The position numbers and the translations under genes were made by a program. 64,000 bases of DNA from Actinostola sp. cb2023 (taxonomy: Eukaryota > Cnidaria > Anthozoa > Actiniaria > Actinostolidae). Positions 1-23,779 of the stretch are shown here, piece after piece. Position 1 is the stretch's first letter, and every line of letters starts with the position of its first letter. The stretch is taken from positions 57,501 through 121,500 of the forward strand of contig JAUJYZ010001508.1 of the NCBI GenBank assembly GCA_033675265.1, given 5' to 3'. A model generated the notes under the pieces. That model had not been told where the DNA came from and ran no database searches. It saw only the letters and a program-made list of their open reading frames with translations.

Positions 1-1329
1 CGAATGAATGAAAAGAATGAGAAAAGAAAGAAAAGCGAACAAAGGAGAGAAAGACTGAGACAGGAGTGAAATTATCTAATAAGATAAAGAAGGAAGGAAA
101 GAAAGATTATAATGTAATCACAACCAAGCAAATGATATGCAAATCTAACATATTCCCCACCATTCATCCTCGATCCATTCTCTACGTATAAAAACTAGTA
201 CAATACACTGAGTATTTCACCACTAACACTCATAAAACGTAAACGCTTCTCAAAAGTGCACACCTAAAACACAAAAGGGCAACAAAAGGAGTTTGTTCCT
301 GGGGCACTTGAGCGTCTTTTATAAGTAACGAGGTAATTTATTCAGTATAATAGGTTTAAGGGGCATCTGCTGTGATGTTCAAATAGACTAATTAGGAGCG
401 AAGTGGTCGTCACCTGGTCGTGAAATATCCAATATTATTGGATCTTAATCACTTTAGCAAGGCTATTAACTGGTTTTTAAAAATTCCATAAATCACGTAG
501 AACAGTCTTCGCTGTGCTGATTTGGACCGGAAAAAAACACGTTTAAGTTTCAGCGTGCGAGCTTTGAAAGGAAAAAGAAACCGTTCTAGGTGTTATTAGA
601 TTGTACCCCGTACTGAGAGAGAAGAAAGCAAGTTGTGAGTAAACAGAATGATACAATGTTATGAATTAGTTTTCACGTTATTAAAAGCTCTTTGAAATTA
701 CCCGTGTTATCAGAAGTCTCGAAAATATTAATTCAAATCAACAAAGTTGACATTTTTACTCTGGAAATTTCCCGTCAATAAAACAGACATGTTTGGAATG
801 GTTCGTCATATGTTGTCACGTTGTACTAAGTTTGTAAGTTCCAGTTTTGTATGTTAAGATCATCCGATGTTTGTTTTCTATTTGTTCCATTGAACAACAA
901 CAAGAGCAGTCGTTGGCACAGTTAAATACGCTTAGATATGATTTCATAAGTATTAATAAGTAATAGTTATCCGTTCTCCTTTTCTTGGCTTAGGCTTTGC
1001 AGTCACAGAGCGCAAGCAATAAGCCCAGAGGTATTGTATCCATCAGGACTCAATGTTAAGTTCATTCGTAACCTATAGGATCAGTTTTCCTATTTCTTGC
1101 GATAATAGTCACGAAAATGCTTTAAGAATCTCTAGTGAAGAACAGGCTGTACAATAACTACTGTAGCTCATCTTTGATTCAATGCTCAGTCGCCATTAGC
1201 ATAACCGTAATTACGCTGCTAAACGCTAATATTTGCTTTTGTTGATTTAATTCAAATAAGACTCAAAGTGCCCACGTTAACCCACTACGTCCTTTATTGG
1301 ATTCTAGCTGGGCTTTTGTAAAACTTCGA
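1..1329. other. Non-coding stretch, no gene recognised
   Basis: AT-rich unique sequence. I see no exon with a recognisable protein family and no structural RNA. The missing 5' exon(s) of the RFX6-type gene could lie here or further upstream, but no candidate could be joined with confidence. Confidence 0.5.
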
Positions 1330-2150
1330 GCTAAATTACATCCCATCGCTGCCACCATCGGCCATTTGCACACAATTCTTATCGATTGAATCTGTTTTCT
1401 TTGCAAAATAAAAAGAACACGAATACAGAATGTCCGCTATTTTATTTTGTCGAACTCTAGTTACATCCCATCGCTGCCACCATCGGCCATTTGTACACAA
1501 TTCTTATCGATTGAATCTGTTTTCTTTGCAAAATAAAAAGAACACGAATACAGAATGTCTGCTATTTTATTTTGTCGAACTCTATTTACATCCCACCGCT
1601 GCCACCATCGGCCATTTGTACACAATTCTTATCGATTGAATCTGTTTTCCTTGCAAAATAAAAAGAACACGAATACAGAATGTCTGCTATTGTATTTTGT
1701 CGAACGTACTCTAGTTACATCCCACCGCTGCCACCATCGGCCATTTGTACACAATTCTTATCGATTGAATCTGTTTTCTTTGCAAAATAAAAAGAACACG
1801 AATACAGAATGTCTGCTATTTTATTTTGTCGAACTCTAGTTACATCCCACCGCTGCCACCATCGGCCATTTGTACACAATTCTTATCGATTGAATCTGTT
1901 TTCTTTGCAAAATAAAAAGAACACGAATACAGAATGTCTGCTATTTTATTTTGTCGAACTCTAGTTACATCCCATCGCTGCCACCATCGGCCATTTGTAC
2001 ACAATTCTTATCGATTGAATCTGTTTTCTTTGCAAAATAAAAATAACACGAATACAGAATATCTGCTATTGTATTTTGTCGAACTCTAGCTACATCCCAC
2101 CGCTGCCACCATCGGCCATTTTTATACCTTTCTTATCGAATGAATGTATT
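1330..2150. repeat. Minisatellite, ~125-bp unit, about 7 copies
   Basis: Tandem units each carry the core GCTGCCACCATCGGCCATTT, followed by ACACAATTCTTATCGATTG and an A-rich block ending in GAATACAGAATGTCTGC. The internal copies are nearly identical. The first and last (about 2095-2150) are more diverged, as expected at the edges of an array. Short open frames across it are by-products of the repeat. Confidence 0.9.
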
Positions 2151-3640
2151 AGTCTTTGCAAATATTTGTTGCCTATAGTTTTATTAGTGGCAAATATATT
2201 GAGAATAAAAAGAATAACTGCAGAATAACTGCTATTTGATTTGCCGAACTCTATTTACGTCCTACCGCTAGCACCATTTCTTGTGCTTGCGCTTATGTTT
2301 GTGTCGGCCCGTTTTTACAAGATACAATTGACGTTTTACAATGTGACTACACCAACCAAGGCCACCCAAACAAATTTCCATACAAATTATCCAATCAGCG
2401 TCACAAATGTGATTAGAAAATTTGATTCGAAATTTGTTTGTAGTCGCACTGTAAGCGTCGACTAAAAATCAAATCATCGATGATAGAAGAATATCATTCT
2501 ATCAACACAAATATGTATCTCTTGTGACTTCAACAATTTGGGCAGACAGACAGAATTCACATTAAATGATGTTGTGTTTTATACCTGTCCTTGCAACGAG
2601 CTTAGGAGCAGCCCATGGCCTCTTTGTTTTAGAATTTAAAAAAAAAAAAAAAAATTAAAATTAAAATAAAAACAAAAATAAACAAATAAATAAAATAAAA
2701 TAAATGTTTTTACTGCCTATATTTTGTCAACAAGTTACCCTTAATTCTTACAATTCAATTTCAGTTCTTTGCTATTCCGCATCTATTTAAGCCATCATAC
2801 AACTATGATTCATATATTCTCCGTGAGATAACGATTCGAATGATAAAGTCTTCACGGCCTTCTTTAATCACATCTAAAAGTAATAAGACGCAATTAAAGT
2901 GATCAATTCAAAAGCCCACCTACTTCACTCAGTCGCTTCTAGATGTTTTCGATAGTTTGTAAGCTTCCTGTTTAAACATACCTTTCACTATTTATTGCTT
3001 TAGCTGTCATCGTTATCGACCATATTATTTATAATTAAAAAAGTTAGGTTTTATGTGTTATCAGGAGAGAATTTACCAACGAAGTATTGGGCTACCTGTG
3101 TCAGAGATACGTACCACAGGTAGCCCACAATTGAATGTTTTAACAACAAACTAGACGCTCTACTAGCGTGAACTTGGGCTTCTTAATAAAGCTGTTTTGA
3201 TAGATTTTAAATGTGAAACCTAATAGCTTGTATCATCATACAGAAGTAGTTTTAGCCTACATGTATTACTTGCAGAATTTAAGTCACTCGTTGCGTAACT
3301 CAGTAGAGCATACATACGTAATTAGCTTCAACACTCACACTCCTAGCTGACAGCTGCATGGCGAAGCACATTTCGATTACCTTGCAAGAAACGATTTCAC
3401 AAACTCAATAAAATTACGATCGAGTTAAGCCACAGACATCTGTTAGAAATACACTTTCAGACAGAATTGCAAGGCCAAAAAGTATTCTCTAGGATATTTG
3501 CATATTTACTAAGCAGTATTAATGAACGACTCGACTGGCTCGAGCAAGGGAGCACGGCAAAATCCTTTTTGAATGCTGCTGGTGATTTGATTTATCGTTA
3601 CGTACGTCTGCCATCTTGAATTTCGTTGATAAGCTGCTGA
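2151..3640. other. Non-coding stretch with a poly-A-rich block and one short palindrome
   Basis: The sequence is AT-rich and contains an A-rich simple-sequence block near 2638-2703. At about 3091-3127 there is a hairpin made of GGGCTACCTGTG and its reverse complement, CACAGGTAGCCC. No coding exon is recognised. Confidence 0.5.
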
Positions 3641-3650
3641 CCACAACTTC

Positions 3651-3660
3651 TGTATACTCA

Positions 3661-3691
<31 letters not shown>

Positions 3692-3692
3692 G
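3651..3692 (+). pseudogene. U6 snRNA-derived fragment
   Basis: Positions 3661-3691 read AAAATTGGAACGATACAGAG then AAGATTAGCAT. This matches the highly conserved central region of eukaryotic U6 snRNA, including the ACAGAGA box that pairs with the 5' splice site. The upstream TATAC also fits U6. The U6 5' stem-loop and everything after the AGC region are missing, so this is a fragment rather than a working gene. Retroposed or chimeric U6 pieces are common by-products of LINE activity. Confidence 0.75.
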
Positions 3693-3772
3693 CGCATGCG
3701 CTATGGTGACCACTTGCAGATTTGGCGTAGAAACATGACGACGACGAGGAAAAACCATCTGTAATCTTAGAC

Positions 3773-3798
3773 TTGGGCCTTCCACAGGAAGCCCAAGT
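3773..3798. repeat. Short palindrome CTTGGGC...GCCCAAG
   Basis: CTTGGGCCTTCC is followed at once by its near reverse complement, GGAAGCCCAAG. It belongs to a dispersed TTGGGCTWCCTGTGG motif family found at many sites in the window. Confidence 0.7.
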
Positions 3799-3984
3799 AA
3801 TAACATAGAGTTGTCAATTGTTATAATGATTATCGCTTCATCGTTTCACGGAACTCAGTTCTGATTGATTGAATGAAATTAAAGTAGGTTTACATTATGA
3901 AACAACGTAGAGACGAAATAGAAATAAAATCAAAGTTTATATCCACGTAATCTTCAGTTCAGATTCTTTATCTTTTTATTTGTT

Positions 3985-4620
3985 TGTGTTTTGTTCGTTT
4001 CCTTGTTTCCTTGTTTCCTTGTTTGTTTGTTTGTTTGCTTGTTTGCTCGTTTCCTTGCTTCCTTGCTTGCTTGTTTGCTTGCTTGTTTGCTTGCTTGTTT
4101 GCTTGTTTGTTTGCTTGTTTGCTTGCTTGCTTGTTTGTTTGTTTGTTTGCTTGCTTGCTTGTTTGCCTGCTTGCATGCTTGTTTGTTTGTTTGTTTGTTT
4201 GTTTGTTTGCTTGCATGCTTGTTTGTTTGTTTGTTTGTTTGTTTGTTTGTTTGTTTGTTTGTTTGCTTGTTTGTTTGTTTGTTTGCTTGTTTGTTTGCTT
4301 GCTTGCTTGCTTGTTTGCTTGCATGCTTGTTTGTTTGTTTGTTTGTTTGTTTGTTTGCTTGCATGCTTGTTTGTTTGTTTGTTTGTTTGTTTGCTTGCAT
4401 GCTTGTTTGTTTGTTTGTTTGTTTGTTTGCTTGTTTGTTTGTTTGTTTGCTTGTTTGTTTGCTTGCTTGTTTGCTTGCATGCTTGTTTGTTTGCTTGTTT
4501 GCTTGCATGCTTGTTTGTTTGTTTGTTTGTTTGTTTGCTTGTTTGCTTGCATGCTTGTTTGTTTGTTTGTTTGTTTGTTTGTTTGTTTGCTTGTTTGTTT
4601 GTTTGCTTGTTTGTTTGTTG
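3985..4620. repeat. Tetranucleotide tract, mixed TTTG/CTTG
   Basis: About 630 bp of TTTG and CTTG quadruplets with occasional CATG. It is open in several frames on both strands only because the unit has no stop codon, so the long Cys/Leu/Val-rich and Lys/Gln/Thr-rich frames are not genes. It ends about 55 bp before the first recognised RFX6-type exon. Confidence 0.95.
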
Positions 4621-4676
4621 TCTATATTTCATTTTATCTATTAATCTAGCTAATCTAATCAATCTCATCTCTTTAG

Positions 4677-15958
<11,282 letters not shown>

Positions 15959-16194
15959 AAATATCATAAAACATTAGGAACTCAATTAATTAATCGTTTG
16001 CTTTGGACCCGGGGAATTAATTAACCTTTGGGCTCCCTGTGGATCCTCGACAATATTGGGCTCCCTGTGGTTATAGGAAATGTTCGGAACGAAATCGGAG
16101 AGTAATCGGACAATATTCGAGAGTCAATCGAGAATTTCTCGGAAGAAAATCGGAAAAAGTCGTTAGATACATTAATTTTTGTTACTATATAAAA

Positions 16195-16281
16195 TAAATA
16201 ATGAATAAATAATAAATAAATAATAATAAATAATAAATAAGTAATAAATAAATAATAAATAAATAATAAATAAATAAATAG
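16195..16281. repeat. AAATAAT-rich simple repeat after the RFX6-type gene
   Basis: AAATAAATAAT-type repeat 240-320 bp after the stop codon. It contains several AATAAA hexamers that could serve as polyadenylation signals, but the repeat makes the choice uninformative. Confidence 0.6.
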
Positions 16282-16289
16282 AAAAGGAA

Positions 16290-16362
16290 GGATGATTGAC
16301 AGCAAGTTCACTCTGACGTCATACCACAATGATTGATGGCAAGGACACTCTGACGTCATACT
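16290..16362. repeat. Direct repeat of ~34 bp carrying TGACGTCA
   Basis: Two copies of a GATTGA(C/T)(A/G)GCAAG...CACTCTGACGTCATAC block, about 39 bp apart. Each contains a perfect CRE palindrome. Confidence 0.65.
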
Positions 16363-16399
16363 GCAGCATTTCAATGGTTTTCCACGTGCACTTCTTCTA

Positions 16400-16860
16400 T
16401 ATTCATATTATAATCAAATAAATTCACAAATAGCTTTTTTTCGTTAAGAAAATCTACAGTTTTTCAATTGATTTCCTTAGCATTCAGCTGTTTTGTTTCA
16501 CGATAAAATAATTAATTTCATTGCAAAAATGAAAATTGAAGGATTTGTAGTGAAATACCAACGTTCCAACGAGTTGTACTCAAATGTTGAAATAACTAAC
16601 CAATTCAATATATAGATTTGTAAGTACTAACCCCTCCCCCCTCTGGAAGGATATGTGAGCCTGCATGTACTTGGTACATTTTGTTAAAGGGGAGGGGTAT
16701 GCCAGGCATGTACGTCTAAAGTGATAATTTACACATTGTTTTAAATGCATGCTTGTTTGATATTTTTTAATGTGATGTTTCATTTTAAAATGTATGTGTC
16801 TAGTTCTAGTTCTACGCTAAGAATATAATATAAATGTTTGTACATGCTGTATTAAAATAA
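16400..16860. other. Intergenic stretch, nothing recognised
   Basis: AT-rich sequence with no exon or RNA gene recognised. A short G/C-rich patch occurs near 16630-16700. Confidence 0.4.
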
Positions 16861-16889
16861 AATACTTTTTATGTGTGCGATGTCTCGAT

Positions 16890-17270
16890 TTTGTTTCCCT
16901 CTTTCCCTCCCTCCTTCCTTCCTTCCTTCTTTCTATCCCTTCCTTCCTTCCTTCCTTCCTTCAGTTCTTCCTACTTTCTTTCCTTTCTTCTATCCTTCTT
17001 CCTTCCTTTCTCCTTCCTTCCTTCCTTCCTTCTTTCCTTCCTTCCTTCCTTCCTTCCTTCCTTCCTTCCTTCCTTCCGTTCTTCCTTCTTTCTTTCCTTT
17101 CTTCCTTCTTTCTTCTTTCCTTCTTCCTTCCTTCCTTCCTTCCTTCCTTCCTTCCTTCCTTCCTTCCTTCTTCCTTCCTTCCTTCCTTCCTTCCTTCCTT
17201 CCTTCCTTCCTTCCTTCCTTCTTCGTTCCTTCCTTCCTTCCTTCCTTCCTTCCTTCCATCCTTCCGCTTT
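16890..17270. repeat. TTCC tetranucleotide microsatellite
   Basis: About 380 bp of CCTT/TTCC with minor interruptions. The Ser/Phe/Leu/Pro and Glu/Gly/Arg/Lys frames over it are artefacts. Confidence 0.95.
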
Positions 17271-17279
17271 AAATAAACC

Positions 17280-18540
17280 TGAAATTGAATTTCAATTTTC
17301 AACTAATGTCCAATGAAATGAGGCCTTGGATTCTCTCAGCACAATACACAGGGAGCCCGGTATCACATATCTCTGGAAATCGATGTTGAATGAGATTAGA
17401 ATTGCGATGATTAATTAAAATGCGATCAGTGAGAAAAAATGAAGAAACGAGGAAACACGTGATCTGGTGATCGGATTGTGTCACTAAATACACAGGGAGC
17501 CCAATAGTCAATATATATGTTTTGGTTTGAAATTTTCTACTGGTTTAAAATGTTTTAGTCCATTGTTTTGGTTTCTTAATTCACTTCCTTTCAGTTTAAT
17601 CCTTTACAACTAACCTAAACACATAACTTACCCATCATAAAACCCTAAACCTAACCTTAGAACAACCCTCAGAAAAATGTAAACCAGTGGGGAAAATTAC
17701 ACCACAACATATGCTTCAAACTTGAGGTATTTTGTTTGGTAAAAGGTGCAATTATCTCAGTTATCATTTGCAAACCTAGATGAAGTTTAGTCGGTTCTCT
17801 TTCTCTATTTTCTCGTCCTATTTTCAGTTCTTTCTAACTGTTCCTTGGTAACAGTGCAACAGCTAAAAAATGTATTTCCATATGAATCAGTCTTGCCTCA
17901 TTTCCATATAAATCTGTTTTTACTGTGTACTTTTTACGAGAATACCGACAAGAGTTGAATAGTGAGTTAGCATATGTATCGAAACACTGCTTTGCGCGGT
18001 ATTGAATTCCGTCAAAATTCGACAAGAAACGTTTAATGTTGACAGAGAATAACCCTCTCAACGCTTAGCTCATAAAGGTGGTTCTCCGTCTGTATTTACC
18101 TTGCGAACCATCGTAATTCACCCCAACAAGGGTCAATATTAACAATAATTCACCCCAACAAAGATCAATATTAACAATAATTGCACAGTAAAATAAATAT
18201 TAACAAAGACTAGATTGGAGTGAGCTGGTGTTGTGTACACGTCACCTGTACTGATGACAACGGCAAATATATATTACAATTTAAAATTGCATTTCGCAGC
18301 CACGTGCATGGGTAGAACTTTATTTGTTGCATGTACATGAAAAACTGAACTGAATCACCGATATTTTGGATGTGATTTTAATAGTATTTTCGCTAAAATT
18401 CTCTATAAATTCATACACTTATATGCAGACACTTGGGTAACTTAATATCAGTCACGATTTTTTCCAGTTCCAATCAATTCAAAAAACACTTTTTATCAGC
18501 GAGAAATCATCAATTTCGGTCAGTGAAAGTTGGTCCATTG
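17280..18540. other. Intergenic stretch with two GGGAGCCC motifs
   Basis: ATACACAGGGAGCCC occurs twice (about 17343 and 17485) in the same orientation. Both copies belong to the dispersed TTGGGCTNCCTGTG family. No coding sequence is recognised. Confidence 0.5.
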
Positions 18541-18552
18541 CCAGTAGTTATG

Positions 18553-18628
18553 TAGTCTCCCTCGCAGGCCGTGTTTAGTGTCAGAGAGCGTTGCATGACG
18601 ACACTAAACACGGCTGCGAGGGAGACTA
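18553..18628. mobile_element. 76-bp hairpin MITE with 9-bp target duplication
   Basis: The ends are near-perfect ~30-bp inverted arms (TAGTCTCCCTCGCAG at each end) around a loop of about 17 bp. The flanks are the exact 9-bp direct repeat GTAGTTATG (18544-18552 and 18629-18637). A 9-bp duplication with arms covering most of the element fits a Mutator-type (MULE) foldback MITE. Confidence 0.88.
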
Positions 18629-18639
18629 GTAGTTATGAG

Positions 18640-21600
18640 GCGGTAATTAAGTTTCTCTAATTAAATTTTTGGGTTTGGAAACGATTCAAGAATCATACAA
18701 ATCGGCCACCAGAGTGACTGCTGTGTTCAGGCCTCGCTACAAACACGTTGGATCATCTGGAATTATTTAAAACACAATAGTTTGGTCGTCGGTAAACCAT
18801 TTGAATAAGTTCAATCGAGATCGAGTTTTAGCTTCAACTTTTCTAGTGGTTCATAATTATATGGAAATAAAGGTTAATAATAAACGTTAACTGATATAAT
18901 AATAAAAGTTTAGAATATTTCCGTTGATTTTTTCTATTCCAAATTGCCTTATGTCTATAGTCATATAGAGTTTTAGAGCTACAAACAAGTTTTAGTTTGA
19001 ATGTTTTGATAATGTTGAAAATCTTGGTATGTTTATGGTGAAAACCGTTTTTAACAATTCTGTTTCCCTCTCGTCCTTTCCTTCGATTCCCACTTCCTCT
19101 CTAGCTTTCATTATGTTTCTTCCCTTCCATTCCCTTTTGTTCCAGCCCTTCATTTCTCTTTTACTTCTGTAGTTTTAACTTGTTTTCTTCTCTTTCTTTC
19201 TTTCTTTCTTTACTCATTTTTTCCTGATATCCTCTTTTCTCCTCTTTTCTATTCAGTTTTCCCGTTATTTTTCTCTTTTCTTTTCCTTAATTAAACAATT
19301 TTCTTTTTTCTTCACTGCTTTCTTGCTTCGTTTTCATGATATTGTTAATATTCAATCTCCACATCTTTCTATTCTATTGATATGTTAAACCTAAGGCATT
19401 GCAGCTCAGTAAACAAGTAGCAGCGACAACTGAATTGATGAAAAATTAATAAACAAACCACAAAAGTGTTCACTGAATCTTCGAGAAACTACGAAAATAT
19501 ATTTGAATTAAAATTTTTTTTAAATTATATATTTTGACAACTGAAAGTAAATACAAAGGTTTATTGGGATTTTTTAGGTCTTTTTTTAGTTAAAAATATC
19601 CGCTGAAGTTATAAATTGTACTGAGACATTTTGGCCGCGCGGAAATTCTCATTTTTGTATGCAAAACCCGACCCCTCCCCCCAATTGCAAAAGCAGGCTC
19701 TAAAGTCCTAAAGCAACACATTAAGCGTTAACTATTTCATTTATAGAGAATTTCTATCTGTGAAAAGATGTTTTTATATCAAATTCAATAGCTTTTTACT
19801 CCATCAAATTGTTTCTTATTTCAACCTTTCTCGCTTCATTAGTGAGTGTACCTGCAATTCGAGTCAATTGATAAAGATGAATGGGGCACCAGAATCCTTG
19901 TTATGAAATATTAATTTGATGCCTGCGAGCTAATCAAGCTAAGTGCACTTGTGAAATATGTTATTTTGAAGTGTTCTAGACTGTTGTGCCGCTACTAAAT
20001 ATGCTGGCAAAATTTCAAATAAAAATCTGTTAAATTTGTTTTTTCATTGTAATTTGTGCGCACGATTTTGCTCAACTTTACGCTTGAGGAAACCTTACAA
20101 AGTTACTCTACGAACTATTACCAAGCGAGAAATTACTTTATAACTTACAAACAACTGAGATTTTGTACTGTTGTTTTGTTGTGAAATGTCGGTCGACCTT
20201 TTTACTTAACGTATGATCAAGTTCTTTCTGCTCTGACTGAGTTTTCTCTGAATGTATGACAACATTGTGAAGACTTTGCAAGGAAAGATGCAATACTTCA
20301 AAACCTGAAAATGTAACATTGTATAAATCTCTAAGCGAACATAAACACTTGCAGTTGCTTCCTCCCTTCTTCCTTCCTTTCCTACTTTTCTTTCCTTGTC
20401 TTTTTGTTTTGTTCTTGTTCGTTTTGTGGACATCAAATAACAGCGCACACGACGAAACTCTAAATTACCGGTTCATCGCGTATTCAAACTATTATTCTCT
20501 TCAACTGCTGCAAGGTTTCGATGAATACTCAAAGGAGAATGTCTCCATGAATTGAATGAATACAGAAAGAATTTTCATCACTCAAACGACTAAAACTACC
20601 AGCCTTTTCCAACTCTCAATGCCGGCTTATTCTATCTACAAGACACAGGACACAATACATCGCAAATTGGCGCCCTAGCTATAACAAACTGAACTCTTTT
20701 CACATCCTGTTACAGTTACAGTGCGAATCGAAAAACCGTGAGCACTCAGAAATAGTTCAGAAATCGTTTATTGTTCGTTGAACAATCAGAAACGACTCTC
20801 TAACTGCAAGAAGTTTATCTGACTACAAATTAGTCGAACTGAACCAGCTCTAAGGGACACAAGTTTGACAAGATTTTGCAACAGTTCTTAGTAGAGCATG
20901 CTTATCATTATTTTAAGAACTGTTCTTATTATTGTAATAGTTTGCTAGTTCAAAGGGTCTTAGTAACTATCGCAGAGGAAGGAGTATCCCAATACCGAAT
21001 CCAGTTGTCAATGGTAACGGATTGTACTGACGCAAATTTGCAAAAAGTTCAAGACAATGTTTAGTTAATCAATTATAATTTCATTCCTCAACAACAAATT
21101 GAAAAAGAGGACGATGTTAAGATATATGTTAAGATTTACAGGAAAAAGATGACTAAATATATTATCACAGCAACAACATCCAACGAAACCTTACACGGGC
21201 TTTTCAAAACACTGCTAAACGGCGCTTTTACTCTCAAAAAGAGAAGCTATTTTCCCTCAAATTTCTTCATCATTTCTCAAGACGACGTTTGACAGTTTGA
21301 CCAAGTTATATCAGTCTTAATCTCCTGACAGGAATTACGAGGTTTTGAAGGTGAAACCAAAAATATTCGCATCATAAGTGAACACCATCGTTTCTCAGGA
21401 GAAGGGGATTGGGAATTAATTGCAAAGTGAATCAGTGTTTTTTTCATTGGTAACCGGGGTTTCAGGGTTTTTTTTTTGCAAATTACTCATCCGTTTTCAA
21501 GCCAATTTAGTTAAGTTAGGCCTCAAAGGCCGCGCATAAGTCCTTTTGTTGCATCCCCTAGATACTACTACGACAACACAAAACAAACATTCATATCTAA

Positions 21601-22800
21601 GGCATTTACAGCAATGAATAGGACGAGAGAATTGGAGGACAAGGCAATTACTAATTGTTAGCTATTAGATATATAAAAGTTTGAAGCGAGTCAAAACTAC
21701 ATGCAGCGAAAAATCTCGCATCGTGTCGCTTATCGAAAACAACGGAATTTCTGTGTCCGAAAATTCTACGTTTTTAGACAGTTTTGCTAAATTATGTGTT
21801 TGCAGTTACTTCAGCAACCTAGAACATTAGACTACGACTTTCTTGGAATATTCCTTTGTTTAAACGATGATTAACGATTTGAAAATGAAATTTAATATCT
21901 AGAATTCATCAAATTAGTTGAAACAGGTCTTGAAATTAAGACAGGATTTGAATTGAGTTTCTGAGGTAAGAATTGAATAGACAAAACAACTTCCATTTTT
22001 CCAAAACATGTTTTCTACGGCTCAGACGTTCGGAACGGTTTCATCTTTTAAAACTTTTTAATTTGCTTAGCAAATTCTTCCCTCTTATCATTGCTTGCGA
22101 TGTTTGCGGTTCTAAATTCGAGAGGACGAACAAACGGACAATCAGCCGCTAACGGGCGTAGAATAACTCACCAGAACAACGCCAGGAACTTATCGAGCAA
22201 GCTTCCCTTCTTATATTACGCTGTTCCATCGTAAACCTCGATCTATCTCCGGTCCCTATACAAGCGGTCCTCAAACAAAACCGTTAGAAAAACGGTTAGA
22301 AGTCAACAAGTTTAGTCGATCAATTCTCATCATTGACGGTGATGTCACCTAAGATGACTCGTCTTTTTTGCAGGTTTTACTGTGTTAATAAGTTAACCAA
22401 GCGAATACAGTTACGATTGTATCTTTATTGTGCTTTCTGGTTGCTCCATTGTTTAAATAACAATTTCAAGAATGGAAAACTGTTTTGCAGAGCGTCTAAA
22501 TCTAGTACATTGGTATACTGTTTGACATGGTGCTGGATAACGTTTATATATACAACTACCTTTATATCTTATCTAGAGTAAGTGTACTAGCTATAAGTGT
22601 AATAGTTATTTGGATGAATATGATTTTGTATAAGTGAAAAACATTGATAAAAAGATAAGTGCATAGTTTCAAATTCTATGTGGTATTCCTAAAACTACAA
22701 TACATTCAATCAATCTCAATTCAACCTCGATCCAAGCTCCATTTGGGTCGGTTATCACAATAAACCCAAACCCCTATAACGCTTCAGTTTACGGTTCTCA
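18640..22800. other. Intergenic stretch upstream of the Sox 3' end
   Basis: Mostly unique AT-rich DNA with a pyrimidine-rich tract at about 19055-19330 and a shorter one near 20355-20410. No exon with recognisable homology was found on either strand. CACAATAAAGA on the minus strand near 22427 is a possible polyadenylation signal for the Sox gene. Confidence 0.45.
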
Positions 22801-22848
22801 ATAATAAAACGCTATAGAAAGTGTTTTAAAATGTCATTGTTCGCTGCC

Positions 22849-23505
22849 TCATCGAGGGTTACTCGGTGGGTACTGACTGCATGGAGCATACAACGCAGAC
22901 TTGCAGTAAGGGTTGGGTAGCGAGTACATTGGAGCTTTCTCGACGTTTCTCTCTACCACACTGCTTGGCTGGAAACCAGGACTTGGCGGCATGATAGCCA
23001 GGGACATGTGATAGTCAGGGCGGCCTTGAGACTGCAGGTAACTACCTGGCAAGTAGTTCGACCTCTTGCTCATCGACGCTGTAGATACAGAGGGTGATCC
23101 AATAGGCATCATGAAGGCATCTGTATACGGTGGCGGGATGTGAGGGCTTAGGTAATGATGCATAGGGATTGAATACCCGGGTGAAATAGCCTCTGAAGTA
23201 CCGTAGGCAAAAGTAGCATACGGCTCCTTGGCTCGCGCTGACTTGTTCTTTCTTCTACGTGGTTTGTACGAGTAGTCGGGGTATTTCTGGTTGTGGACTG
23301 AGCGAAGGTGTTTGGCTTCCATGACGAACGGGCGCTTTTCTTCTTCGCTCAACCGGCTCCATTCTGCTCCTAACAGCTTGCTGATCTCGCAGTTCAGCAT
23401 GTTTGGGTACTTGAGGGCAAGCTTGCGTCTTTCAGTGCGCGACCAGACCATAAACGCATTCATAGGCCTCTTGATATGTTGATCGTCAGCTTCTGCCATG
23501 TTCAA
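22849..23505 (-). CDS. SoxB-like HMG-box transcription factor
   Basis: Intronless frame of 218 residues. Residues about 10-88 form one Sox-type HMG box ([46 protein letters not shown]), the minor-groove domain that bends DNA at ACAATG-like sites in the nucleus. The [11 protein letters not shown] and PDY.Y.PRR signatures place it in Sox, and the box is closest to group B among those I recall. It is clearly more diverged than vertebrate Sox2 or Sox21. The remainder is Pro/Ser/Tyr-rich with no second domain, as in short SoxB proteins. Two close ATGs (residues 1 and 3) could both initiate. SoxB factors act in neural progenitors and ectoderm. Exact subgroup membership needs a tree. Confidence 0.95.
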   Translation of the reverse strand: MNMAEADDQHIKRPMNAFMVWSRTERRKLALKYPNMLNCEISKLLGAEWSRLSEEEKRPFVMEAKHLRSVHNQKYPDYSYKPRRRKNKSARAKEPYATFAYGTSEAISPGYSIPMHHYLSPHIPPPYTDAFMMPIGSPSVSTASMSKRSNYLPGSYLQSQGRPDYHMSLAIMPPSPGFQPSSVVERNVEKAPMYSLPNPYCKSALYAPCSQYPPSNPR

Positions 23506-23694
23506 GATGGAATTCTTCTAAATTTTGGTAGAGTTTTCCGCTAACGTAGTTTCACCCTTTTTTTTCTTTGCGTATTTGTCTCTCCCGATAGAGTGATGTG
23601 AATAGGAATCCAAAAATGACCCAAACGCTTGAATCGGCCTTCGATTTTGTCTTTTCTAGTTGTAAGTGTATTGCGAACTTCAAAACGACTAACA

Positions 23695-23732
23695 CACTGA
23701 AAGAAGGCATTGAGTTAGCTATCTATATAGCA
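23695..23732 (-). promoter_or_regulatory. Candidate TATA/initiator core promoter of the Sox gene
   Basis: On the minus strand TATATAG is followed, about 31 nt downstream of its first T, by the A of TTTCAGTG, an initiator-like site. That is the standard TATA-to-start spacing. It would give a 5' UTR of about 190 nt. ACAATGG, a Sox core site, lies roughly 120 bp upstream (about 23853). Confidence 0.4.
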
Positions 23733-23779
23733 GCCACCAACAATGCACCGTGTATGGTGAATTATTCATGAGCGATTCA

